From Tubulanus polymorphus (Eukaryota > Nemertea > Palaeonemertea > Tubulaniformes > Tubulanidae), in contig NC_134032.1 of NCBI RefSeq assembly GCF_964204645.1, forward strand, positions 15,122,275 to 15,186,274: a stretch of DNA of 64,000 nucleotides, written 5' to 3'. The notes under the pieces were generated by a model, which saw nothing but the letters and a program-made list of their open reading frames with translations, did no database searches and was not told the DNA's origin. Position numbers and translations under genes: made by a program. Each line of letters opens with the position of its first letter. The first letter of the stretch is position 1. Below, piece after piece: positions 11,289 to 24,300 of the stretch.

Positions 11289-13212
11289 TAAACGCACCGA
11301 ACTGTGGAACTGAGTCCAGGTGTAATTAAACGCACCGAACTGTGGAACTGAGTCCAGGTGTAATTAAACGCATCGAACTGTGGAACTGGATCCAGGTGTA
11401 ATTAAACGCACCGAACTGTGGAACTGAGTCCAGGTGTAATTAAACGCACCGAACTGTGGAACTGAGTCCAGGTGTAATTAAACGCATCGAACTGTGGAAC
11501 TGGATCCAGGTGTAATTAAACGCACCGAACTGTGGAACTGAGTCCAGGTGTAATTAAACGCATCGAACTGTGGAACTGGATCCAGGTGTAATTAAACGCA
11601 CCGAACTGTGGAACTGAGTCCAGGTGTAATTAAACGCACCGAACTGTGGAACTGAGTCCAGGTGTAATTAAACGCATCGAACTGTGGAACTGAGTCCAGG
11701 TGTAATTAAACGCATCGAACTGTGGAACTGGATCCAGGTGTAATTAAACGCACCGAACTGTGGAACTGAGTCCAGGTGTAATTAAACGCACCGAACTGTG
11801 GAACTGAGTCCAGGTATAATTAAACGCACCGAACTGTGGAACTGAGTCCAGGTCTAATTAAACGCACCGAACTGTGGAACTGAGTCCAGGTGTAATTAAA
11901 CGCACCGAACTGTGGAACTGAGTCCAGGTGTAATTAAACGCATCGAACTGTGGAACTGAGTCCAGGTGTAATTAAACGCATCGAACTGTGGAACTGGATC
12001 CAGGTGTAATTAAACGCACCGAACTGTGGAACTGAGTCCAGGTGTAATTAAACGCACCGAACTGTGGAACTGAGTCCAGGTATAATTAAACGCACCGAAC
12101 TGTGGAACTGAGTCCAGGTCTAATTAAACGCACCGAACTGTGGAACTGAGTCCAGGTGTAATTAAACGCACCGAACTGTGGAACTGAGTCCAGGTGTAAT
12201 TAAACGCACCGAACTGTGGAACTGAGTCCAGGTGTAATTAAACGCATCGATCTGTGGAACTGAGTCCAGGTGTAATTAAACGCACCGAACTGTGGAACTG
12301 AGTCCAGGTATAATTTAACGCACCGAACTGTGGAACTGAGTCCAGGTATAATTAAACGCACTGAACTGTGGAACTGAGTCCAGGTATAATTAAACGCACC
12401 GAACTGTGGAACTGAGTCCAGGTATAATTAAACGCAACGAACTGTGGAACTGAGTCCAGGTGTAATTAAACGCACCGAACTGTGGAACTGAGTCCAGGTA
12501 TAATTAAACGCACCGAACTGTGGAACTGAGTCCAGGTATAATTAAACGCACCGAACTGTGGAACTGAGTCCAGGTATAATTAAACGCACCGAACTGTGGA
12601 ACTGAGTCCAGGTATAATTAAACGCACCGAACTGTGGAACTGAGTCCAGGTATAATTAAACGCACCGAACTGTGGAACTGAGTCCAGGTATAATTAAACG
12701 CACCGAACTGTGGAACTGAGTCCAGGTATAATTAAACGCACCGAATTGTGGAACTGAGTCCAGGTATAATTAAACGCACCGAACTGTGGAACTGAGTCCA
12801 GGTATAATTAAACGCATCGAACTGTGGAACTGAGTCCAGGTATAATTAAACGCACCGAACTGTGGAACTGAGTCCAGGTGTAATTAAACGCACCGAACTG
12901 TGGAACTGAGTCCAGGTATAATTAAACGCACCGAACTGTGGAACTGAGTCCAGGTATAATTAAACGCACCGAACTGTGGAACTGAGTCCAGGTATAATTA
13001 AACGCACCGAACTGTGGAACTGAGTCCAGGTATAATTAAACGCACTGAACTGTGGAACTGAGTCCAGGTATAATTAAACGCACTGAACTGTGGAACTGAG
13101 TCCAGGTATAATTAAACGCACCGAACTGTGGAACTGAGTCCAGGTATAATTAAACGCACCGAACTGTGGAACTGAGTCCACGTATAATTAAACGCACCGA
13201 ACTGTGGAACTG
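11289..13212. repeat. 38-bp tandem array A, about 50 copies
   Basis: The unit contains GAACTGTGGAACTGAGTCCA and GGTGTAATTAAACGCACC. It lies just downstream of the 3' end of the minus-strand gene. A shorter array of the same unit, in opposite orientation, lies at 33405-33963 downstream of the right-arm copy of the same last exon, so gene end and array were duplicated together. Confidence 0.96.
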
Positions 13213-13270
13213 TAGAATGCTGTTGAAGCTGTTGTGTTATTCATTTGGGTATATGTTATAATTGATTTTT

Positions 13271-13342
13271 TTTCAGTGAAGGCATATTAGGTGCACATGA
13301 ACGTCTCATGCGTTCAAGGCACCTAATATCCCTTCACTGAAA
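13271..13342. other. Hairpin spanning the gene's stop codon
   Basis: An imperfect inverted repeat with arms of about 31 bp, each beginning TTTCAGTGAAGG at its outer edge, encloses a short loop. The minus-strand gene's last five codons and its TAG stop lie inside one arm. The same hairpin occurs at 33282-33353. Confidence 0.85.
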
Positions 13343-15309
13343 GAATATTTTTCAAATCAGTTAACAAATCCGGAATTGTCCCAGAACGCAGCCGCTCCTC
13401 CCACATTCCATCCGTATGTCGGGCCACCACCTCTACCTCTCGGGCCACTCGATCACTCGCCAGCTTTTTGGCGAGTGAACGAGTGACCGCCCGAGATACG
13501 GATGGAGGAGCAGGAGGAGCAGGACCCGCACCATCCCCAGCCCCACCACCATCCCTCCTCGGCCTCTTCCTATTTATTCTTACCCCTTCCTCCTGATTGC
13601 CTTGATCAGCCGCACCATCCGCAGGGGCTACTCTTGCCTCCCCTCCCTGAGGAGCCACGACCACCGGAACTTTTCTTTTTCGTTTTGTTCTTGTTTTTTT
13701 AGGCGGTGGTCGTGTCTGTAAAGAGAAAAAATAAAAAATTTGTTTAGCATAAAATTAAATATCAGTATTAAAAATCGAAATGAGAAAACCAGCGATTCAA
13801 CAAATAAACACCTATACGTAGTTAAGATATTTGGCAATTGGCCGGGGGGGGGGGGAGAGGTGCGGGGAGGTTGGGAGGGAGTTTTAATACTAGGCTGTCA
13901 TGTGATACAAATATCAGAAGTCTACAGCCTTCTTGTAAAAGTCGGCCTCTGCACACGGGCCACGGTGCCGAACTCATTAACTTGTTTTCCAACCGAGTTG
14001 CCCCGATGACAAAATCGGATTATGTTTGTCAGGAAATATTTGAAATGATATTCAGAGACGTGTCATGCACGCATTGAACAATCTTCATCGAGAGGCTAGA
14101 GGAGTATTTCAGCCAATCACCAGTCGGACGGCATGACTCCGCAGATGGCGCTGATCGGCGAAAATATCCGTTATTCGAAAAAAAATTACTCGGATCGAAA
14201 CGGTTTTACATGGAAATCTATAATTCCATTAATAGGTTTTTGTTGAATTTGTTGTTAACTAGACGTATAGGATTATAGAATATTTACTGAACAACTGAAT
14301 TCTGAGTTGAGTGATAACTGTGCAGACTCAAAACATTGAATTCAATTCATCTTTCAAACTCAAATAGAATAAGACAAAACAAATAAAGATTCTTACCTCC
14401 GTCAGATCTCCTTCAGACAGCCGTCCCCGGACTCTTTCCGACCATCTTTTGGCACCCGGGGGCGGCTGTCTGACAGGCCGCTGCTGAGGCGAATTTCCCT
14501 GAGGTTGTGGGGGAGGGGCAGCAGCGGGCGACAAAGGATTCACCGGTGGTGGGATCCTATCTGGTACCAAGTTTCGCGCAAAATCCTCAATGGGCCCCCT
14601 AAAGGGGCACTCCTGTAGAATATCTATGACTGTAAAATAGAAAGAGAGAAATACATTAAACAACGAGTCAAAGGGTTTCAAACGCTGTAAATATGAATAT
14701 TATCCCACCAGGGGGCGCCTGACACTATTAAAATGTAATATCAATGGTTATTGCGTTGATTTAGCCGCAATCGCTGATCAGACTAGGAAAAGATCAGTAA
14801 TTTAAACAGTTTTACTTTGTTGTAAGGTTGCATGATTATTTGTCACATTACAATTTCTTAATGATTCAACGAAAAATGTAGTTTTTCTAACTGCGACGAA
14901 TTGTTTGTCGCTACGAGCAAATTGAGTATCAGAGATTCTAAACTTTGTGGGGCTAATAATTGGTTGAATATTTTGACTAGATTTTGAGATATCAGGTGAC
15001 ACTCTAATAGCTGCCCTTAAGGATATTGTATGAAAATAGTTGAACTACTTACACTCAGGTAGAAACAAGCTGACGAACTCCTCTCGCCGGAACGCACGTC
15101 GAATACGGAATGCTAGTGCTGTAAAAACAATAATACAATTCATTAAAATCACATACATTAATTACAAAACTAGTTTGAATTCTAAAGCAGTTTGTCAGAG
15201 GTGAACTGTGGATCCTGAAACAGAACGCCGCCGCCGGGTCCAGTGCCGGAACAACGATTCTGTTCTTCTAACTCTATCGAGGAGGTTGCCCCAAAACAGA
15301 TCAATCGGG

Positions 15310-15340
<31 letters not shown>

Positions 15341-18300
15341 TCTGAGATCTGTCTGTAATTAGCTGTAAATTTGTCATTTATTTATCCTTCACTCCGTGCA
15401 TATAGTTCACATACAACCCGTGCGGTGGCGCTATTTATGATGTTATCTATGACAATCAACACAAGCACGTGTGCGCGCTAGTACATGGAGCCTATGCATA
15501 ATTGATAAAATAAACATTGATTGTTCACTGTATTCACAGACCTACGGCACTATTATTTTAAAGATTTCGTTAGCAATTCACTACTTTTCTAAAAATCACT
15601 ATTTTTGATTTAATGGTTTAAATTCTCTCTCTTATCATCAGAGCATCAGAAAATTCACTATTTTTCTAAAAATCATTATTTTTGATTTAACGGTTTAAAT
15701 TCTCTCCTCATCATCAGAGCATCAGAAAATTCACTATTTTTCTAAAAATCACTATTTTTGATTTAATGGTTTCAATTCTCTCTCTTTTTATCAGAGCATC
15801 AGAAAATTCACTATTTTTTTAACTAAAAATCACTATTTTTGATTTAACGGTTTAAATTCTCTCCTCATCATCAGAGCATCAGAAAATTCACTATTTTTCT
15901 AAAAATCCCTATTTTTGATTAATCGGTTTAAATTCTCTCCTCATCATCAGAGCATCAGAAAATTCACTATTTTTCTAAAAATCCCTATTTTTGATTAATC
16001 GGTTTAAATTCTCTCCTCATCATCAGAGCATCAGAAAATTCACTATTTTTCTAAAAATCACTATTTTTGATTTAATGGTTTAAATTCTCTCTCTTTTTAT
16101 CAGAGCATCAGAAAATTCACTATTTTTCTAAAAATCGCTATTTTTGATTTATCGGTTTAAATTCTCTCTCTCATCATCAGAGCATCAGAAAATTCACTAT
16201 TTTTTTAAAAATCACTATTTTTGATTCAACGGTTTCAATTCTCTCTCTTTTTATCAGAGCATCAGAAAATTCACTATTTTTCTAAAAATCCCTATTTTTG
16301 ATTAATCGGTTTAAATTCTCTCCTCATCATCAGAGCATCAGAAAATTCACTATTTTTTTTACTAAAAATCATTATTTTTGATTTAACGGTTTAAATTCTC
16401 TCTCTCATCATCAGAGCATCAGAAAATTCACTATTTTTCTAAAAATCCCTATTTTTGATTAATCGGTTTAAATTCTCTCCTCATCATCAGAGCATCAGAA
16501 AATTCACTATTTTTTTTACTAAAAATCATTATTTTTGATTTATCGGTTTAAATTCTGTCTCTTTTCATCAGATCATCAGAAAATTCACTATTTTTTTTTA
16601 CAAAAAATTATTATTTTTGATTTATCGGTTTAAATTCTCTCTCTTTTCATCAGAGCATCAGAAAATTCACTATTTTTCTAAAAATCCCTATTTTTGATTA
16701 ATCGGTTTAAATTCTCTCTCTTTTCATCAGAGCATCAGAAAATTCACTATTTTCTCACTAAAAATCATTATTTTTGATTTATCGGTTTAAATTCTCTCTC
16801 TTTCACAGAGCATCAGAAAATTCACTATTTTTTTACTAAAAATTATTATTTTTGATTTATCGGTTTAAATTCTCTCTCTTATCATCAGAGCATCAGAAAA
16901 TTCACTATTTTTTACTAAAAATCATTATTTTTGATTTATCGGTTTAAATTCTGTCTCTTTTCATCAGAGCATCAGAAAATTGACTATTTTTCTAAAAATC
17001 ATTATTTATGATTAATCGGTTTAAATTCTCTCTCTTTTCATCAGAGCATCAGAAAATTCACTATTTTTTTACTAAAAATTATTATTTTTGATTTATCGGT
17101 TTCAATTCTCTCTCTTTTCATCAGAGCATCAGAAAATTCACTATTTTTTACTAAAAATTATTTTTTTTGATTTATCGGTTTCAATTCTCTCTCTTTTCAT
17201 CAGAGCATCAGAGAATTCACTATTTTTTTACTAAAAATTATTATTTTTGATTTATCGGTTTAAATTCTCTCTCTTTTCATCAGAGCATCAGAAAATTCAC
17301 TATTTTTTTACTAAAAATTATTATTTTTGATTTATCGGTTTAAATTCTCTCTCTTTTCATCAGAGCATCAGAGAATTCACTATTTTTTTACTAAAAATTA
17401 TTAATTTTTGATTTATCGGTTTCAATTCTCTCTCTTTCACAGAGCATCAGAAAATTCACAATTTTTTTACTAAAAATTATTATTTTTGATTTATCGGTTT
17501 CAATTCTCTCTCTTTTCATCATGTTCTTCTAGTTCTTTTAAGGTTGCAGCAAAACAGACCAAATTAATCAGGTTAATTCTGAATGTTTAAAACTCAAGGA
17601 AATTTGGGAATTTAATGGCAGTAAATGGTATTTCGGGCCATCCTATTGTAATTGATATTGCTCCCCTGCCAGTGGTGGTTCACCTGCCAGTTAAAATAAG
17701 TGTCATTTGAAAAAGTTGATAATTATTTAACTGGTCCAAGCAAATACCGGCAAATAAAAATCTAAACAAGAACAAATTGACTAAAATGGACTAAATTTTG
17801 GTCAGTGTCAATTTGTAATGAAATGTCTTATATTAGAACATTCTTTAAAACTCAACAAATGATTTCAGGGATGAGATGAGGCACATTTTTTTCATATTGC
17901 TATTTCTACCTTTTGGCATTTCTTCACACATAACACAAAAATATTTTATGCAAGAATTGCATAGTTAAACATGTTTATGACAAAGTAACAATTATGACCT
18001 GTAATTAGGGTACTATAAAAATCAGTGACTGACACTAACCTACGAACACATGTACATGAACTACAAACATGTACATGTACTCCAAACATGTACCTGTACT
18101 ATGAACTTTCTTGGGTCAAATCAGAGATAGATAAATACATACAGCCTGTGAGGAAAACTATGTAGGAAACACAAGACTTTTCAAAAATCAAAGTTTCCAA
18201 AATTTTCAGATTTTTCAATCAAAAAACTACTTTTCAGATATGTTCATGTTTTTTTTCATATTTTTCCCAGGAATCTCCTCATCGCTGTGATTTTGATAGA

Positions 18301-21300
18301 TCCTGAGCAAGTGTATTAAAGCCAGATACAATCTAGCGTGAAGGCCGCCTCAACAACTACACCGCGACAATTCATTGGTAACGCCAGAAACTTTACCCAA
18401 CTATTAGACATCGGCATCAAAGCCTAAAAATCTCACAATGAAAATGAGATTAAACAGACCAGTGTTACGTGTAAAAGCCGGCCGGCCACAACATCGAAGC
18501 CACTCTTAAGCTAAAGCTAGGGGCACACAGCTATAAAGCTAAAGCTAGGGGCACACGAGCTATAAAGCTAAAGTTAGTGGCACACAGCTATAAAGCTAAA
18601 GCTAGGGGCACACAGCTATAAAGCTTAAGCTAGGGGCACACGAGCTATAAAGCTAAAGCTAGGGGCACATGAGCTATGAAGCTTAAGGTAGGGGCACACA
18701 GCTATAAAGCTAAAGCTAGGGGCACACAGCTATAAAGCTAAAGCTAGGGGCACACGAGCTATAAAGCTAAAGCTAGGGGCACATGAGCTATGAAGCTTAA
18801 GGTAGGGGCACACAGCTATAAAGCTAAAGTTAGTGGCACACAGCTATAAAGCTAAAGCTAGGGGCACATGAGCTATGAAGCTTAAGCTAGGGGCACACAG
18901 CTATAAAGCTAAAGCTAGGGGCACACGAGCTATAAAGCTAAAGCTAGGGGCACATGAGCTATGAAGCTTAAGCTAGGGGCACACGAGCTATAAAGCTAAA
19001 GCTAGGGGCACATGAGCTATAAAGCTAAAGCTAGGGGCACATGAGCTATGAAGCTTAAGGTAGGGGCACACAGCTATAAAGCTAAAGCTAGGGGCACACG
19101 AGCTATAAAGCTAAAGCTAGGGGCACATGAGCTATGAAGCTTAAGGTAGGGGCACACAGCTATAAAGCTAAAGCTAGGGGCACACGAGCTATAAAGCTAA
19201 AGCTAGGGGCACATGAGCTATGAAGCTTAAGGTAGGGGCACACAGCTATAAAGCTAAAGCTAGGGGCACACGAGCTATAAAGCTAAAGCTAGGGGCACAT
19301 GAGCTATGAAGCTTAAGGTAGGGGCACACAGCTATAAAGCTAAAGCTAGGGGCACACGAGCTATAAAGCTAAAGCTAGGGGCACACGAGCTACGATTAAC
19401 AATCTTCAAGTTGTTTGTAGTCCAACTGACTAACTTTACTCACAAATGACGCCGTGCATCAACATGGGATTTTTGACACCGTAGAACATCCTTATCATTT
19501 TTCTTTTAAAGTTTAGTCGATGTTAATCGGATGAGAATTTTAAATTTCATCTAGTTCATAACTTTTAAAGAGGGCAATAATACATTCGACGATGAACCGG
19601 TTTACTCAACTGAAAGACGCTAGCTGCCTACGCGCATGAATAAGTGCCAGTCTTATCGCTAAGCCTCGTATTATAACCAACAATGAAAGGAACCGAGATT
19701 TTCTGACTAAGATTTTAAATTTTTTAACGTTATTACGAAAAATAAACCTACGAAAGTGATGTAATTTCGTTGACAAGAAGTTAAGCAAGAAAGCTAGCGA
19801 CGATGAAAATGAACTCTAATGATTCCATAAAAATTTGATGGATTAAAGCTAAAAATGATATCGTACATTGTCTTTACCAAGCCTGTCATAGAGTTATGAT
19901 AACTGGTCATTTTAACAAAATAAAAATAGATTGAATGCTATGAAATTGAATTTAAAGAATGAACTTACTACGAGCTTGAAGTGCTGGAGGCGTCTCCGGC
20001 GGGAGGAGTGGTCCACTGTCGTCGAAACTCTGTAAATAGTAATAATTTAATAATTAAAATTGGAAAAGCGGCCGCTAACTACAGCAGTAGTTCACAGAAA
20101 TACTGAAATGAACAAGGTCTGAGAAATAAATCATATTAAGATCATCATACAATTTGTCGGGGCATTGGCACCTACACCATGGCGCGTGTTATCTATAACT
20201 GATAGTAAACGCCACCTACACCATGGCGCGTGTTATCTATAACTGATAGTAAATGCCACCTACACCGTGGCGCATGTTATCTATAACTGATAGTAAACGC
20301 CACCTACACCGTGGTGCGTGTTATCTATAACTGATAGTAAACGCCACCTACACCGTGGCACGTGTTATCTATAACTGATAGTAAACGCCACCTACACTGT
20401 GGTGCGTGTTATCTATAACTGATAGTAAACGCCACCTACACCGTGGCACGTGTTATCTATAACTGATAGTGAACGCCACCTACACCGTGGCGCGTGTTAT
20501 CTATAACTGATAGTGAATGCCACCTACACCGTGGCGCGTGTTATCTATAACTGATAGTAAACGCCACCTACACCGTGGCGCGTGTTATCTATAACTGATA
20601 GTAAACGCCACCTACACCGTGGCGCGTGTTATCTATAACTGATAGTAAACGCCACCTACACCGTGGTGCGTGTTATCTATAACTGATAGTGAATGCCACC
20701 TACACCGTGGCGCGTGTTATCTATAACTGATAGTAAACGCCACCTACACTGTGGCGCGTGTTATCTATAACTGATAGTAAACGCCACCTACACCATGGCG
20801 CGTGTTATCTATAACTGATAGTAAACGCCACCTACACCGTGGTGCGTGTTATCTATAACTGATAGTAAACGCCACCTACACCATGGCGCATGTTATCTAT
20901 AACTGATAGTAAACGCCACCTACACCGTGGCGCGTGTTATCTATAACTGATAGTAAACGCCACCTACACCATGGCGCGTGTTATCTATAACTGATAGTAA
21001 ACGCCACCTACACCGTGGCGCGTGTTATCTATAACTGATAGTAAACGCCACCTACACCATGGCGCGTGTTATCTATAACTGATAGTAAACGCCACCTACA
21101 CTGTGGCGCGTGTTATCTATAACTGATAGTAAACGCCACCTACACTGTGGCGCGTGTTATCTATAACTGATAGTGAACGCCACCTACACCATGGCGCGTG
21201 TTATCTATAACTGATAGTAAACGCCACCTACACCGTGGCGCGTGTTATCTATAACTGATAGTAAACGCCACCTACACTGTGGCGCGTGTTATCTATAACT

Positions 21301-24300
21301 GATAGTAAACGCCACCTACACCGTGGCGCGTGATATTGCCGATGCGACTGTACCACACGCACACTACTCCCTGTGCCACAAATAACAAACTAATACAGAT
21401 AATCAGGTTCTAAAATGGATGCTTATTGCGAGCGTTGATAAAATGACTTCAATTAATGATGATGAAACAATCATTCCAGTCGTGCTAATATCAGACACGC
21501 GACGGGTGTGGCGAGACATGTGGTGCGGCGTGTGGCGGGGCATGTGGAGAGGCGTGTGGGGAGGCATGTGGCGCGTGTGGGGAGGCATGTGGCGCAGCGT
21601 GTGGGGACGGGTGTGGGGAGGGGTGTGGCGAGGCGTGTGGCGAGACATGTGGCGCGGCGTGTGGCGCAGCGTTTAGCGAGGCATGTGGGGAGACATGTGG
21701 CGGGGCGTGCGAGGAGGCATGTGGTGAGACATGTGGCGCGGCGTGTGGCGAGACATGTGGCGCAGCGTGTGGCGAGACATGTGGCGCGGCGTGGGGCAAG
21801 ACATGTGGCGAGGCGTTTAGCGAGGCATGTAGGGAGGTATGTGGGGAGACATGTGGCGCGGCGTGTGGCGAGACGTATGGTTCGGCGTGTAGCGAGGCGT
21901 GTGGGGAGGCATGTGGCGAGGCGTGTGGGGAGGTGTGTAGCGAGGCGTGTGGCGGGGCGTGTGGCGAGACATGTGGCGCGGCGTGTGGGGAGGCGTGTAG
22001 CGCAGCGTGTGGGGAGGCGTGTAGCGTGGCATGTGGGGAGGCGTGTGGGGAGGGGTGTGGGGAGGCGTTTAGCGAGGCGTGTGGGGAGGCATGTAGCGTG
22101 GCGTGTGGGGAGGCGTGTAGCGAGGCGTGTGGCGAGGCGTGTGGCGGGGCATGTGGGGAGGCGTGTAGCGCGGCGTGTGGGGAGGCGTGTAGCGTGGCAT
22201 GTGGGGAGGCGTGTGGGGAGGGGTGTGAGGTGGCGTTTAGCGAGGCGTGTGGAGAGGCATGTAGCGTGGCGTGTGGGGAGGCGTGCGGGGAGGCGTGTAG
22301 GGAGGCGCGCGGGGAGGCGTGTGGAGAGGGGTGTAGCGAGGCGTGATGCGCTTATACTCTAAAACATATATCAGTCATCTCTCTCCCTGGGGAGAAGTTA
22401 CACCGAGCTGCTAACAAGCGCTCAGGAGTTGCAGGTACCCATTTACTCCTGGGTGGAGAGAGGTGATGAGGATAAGTGTCTCGCGCGAGGACGCTACGGC
22501 AATGTACGGGGTTCGAATCAACGACCTGGATTCCCAGAGCCGCACCGCTCCACACAGAACACACACAGAAAACATCAAACTAGAATTATAACTTACCGGT
22601 CGTACGGGCGACAGCGGCACGGTAGAGTCAAGGTCAAATGTGGTGTTCTAGAAAAATAAAATGATTTTAAAGATTAAATCATGCATTTTCTCTGCCAGAA
22701 ACTGAATTCATCAAATCTATTAAATATTCCAGTGAGATGAATTGTAAAGAGCCCCCCGAGTATTAGGGTAATCAACAGACCCTCCACACAATTTGATGCA
22801 GTAAACCCGATTAAGGCGGTTTCTCTATTATTTGTCGTCATGCGTTGATATAGAATATTTTGTTTGTTACACAATATCCGGCCGGAACTAATAACCGAAT
22901 GCACTATAGTTCGGTCTTAACGTATTTCACGGTGTCGGCCATTTTGGAAATGGGTTGAAAACTACAGCGACCGGCGGCCGGGCAGCAGACACACTGATAG
23001 GTAACTTGTCGAATGTTCAGATTTTGGCAGCACGCGCTGAAGCTGCTCGTAATTCCCTTAGACACATAAGAGGGAATGGGAGTTTAGGATACTGACTGAT
23101 TGAAATATTTATACTTACGGGCGTCAGCCGCGGCGACTGCCTCCGATGAGGAGGAGCTCTACCCTAGAAACAACAATAATATAAACATAATTAGTCAAAT
23201 GCATTAAGGGTTGAATTTTCAAACATTTCTTATGCGATGTTTTTTATTTCAAAATCAAAATTTTATTTCAAAATTTGATGCACAATTTTTACATGATGTT
23301 AAATGTTCCTTAATAACACATACATTGGTGAAACAATGCGACATTTGGCCACAAGGGTAAAGGAGCATGGAACTTCGCCTTCAGCAATTAAGGAACATTT
23401 AACATCATGTAAAAATTGTGCGTCAAATTTTTCTTTAAAAAACAACTTTTCAATCGTTGATTCTGGAAAAAATGACTTTGAAATCACCATCAAAGAGGCA
23501 TTTTTTATTTCAACTTGTCGGTTTTAATCATTTTAAGCGAACAAAAAGTATTCCGGGATGGAATCCACGAATCAAGGTCCCCAGCGATGTGGCGCCGGTA
23601 TCGGGTCCCCAGCGATATGGCGCCCGTATCGGGTCCCCAGCGATATGGCGCCGGTATTGGGTCCCCAGCGATGTGGCGCCGCTATCGGGTCCCCAGCGAT
23701 GTGGCGCCCGTATCGGGTCCCCAGCGATATGGCGCCCGTATCGGGTCCCCAGCGATATGGCGCCCGTATCGGGTCCCCAGCGATGTGGCGCCCGTATCGG
23801 GTCCCCAGCGATGTGGCGCCCGTATCGGGTCCCCAGCGATGAGGGGCTTTTTCAGTTTCTTCATTTAATTAATTAGATCTCTGTTATTTCAACAAGAATC
23901 GTTTAGAGACCATTTATTTATTTGAGCATCTTTAAATTGTTCAATCAATGGAGCCTTGGATCCAGCCAGATTAAAAACCGACCCCTTACATACTCATCAA
24001 CCTAACAGGTGCAACAAACAGTAAAGGTTTTCAATATAAGGGATCGTTCAATTCTCCGTGCCTTGTTCTTAACCCTCCTACTCCTGTACGCACACGCATT
24101 ACAATAATGATTTTTACTTATATAAATGGTGGCTTTTATTGTTTAGAGCCGACCCTGATATGAGTATAAACAGTAACGAGGGGACTAGAGATACCGTACC
24201 CACTTGGGAAGTGGTCGCAAATACTCAACAATCTGACAATCTTTAAATTCAACGCCCCCTGGTGAATAATAAACCAAAGATATTGAAAATCAATAAAACC

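Noticed and set aside
21508-22362. Open frame of 284 codons on the plus strand, Arg/His/Val-rich
   Set aside because: It is a by-product of a 12-bp repeat whose period is a multiple of three; several frames are open at once and it lies in an intron of the minus-strand gene.
23457-23876. Plus frames over the 28-bp array after the Penelope fragment
   Set aside because: They run from the GIY-YIG region into a tandem repeat with a different frame; nothing suggests translation.
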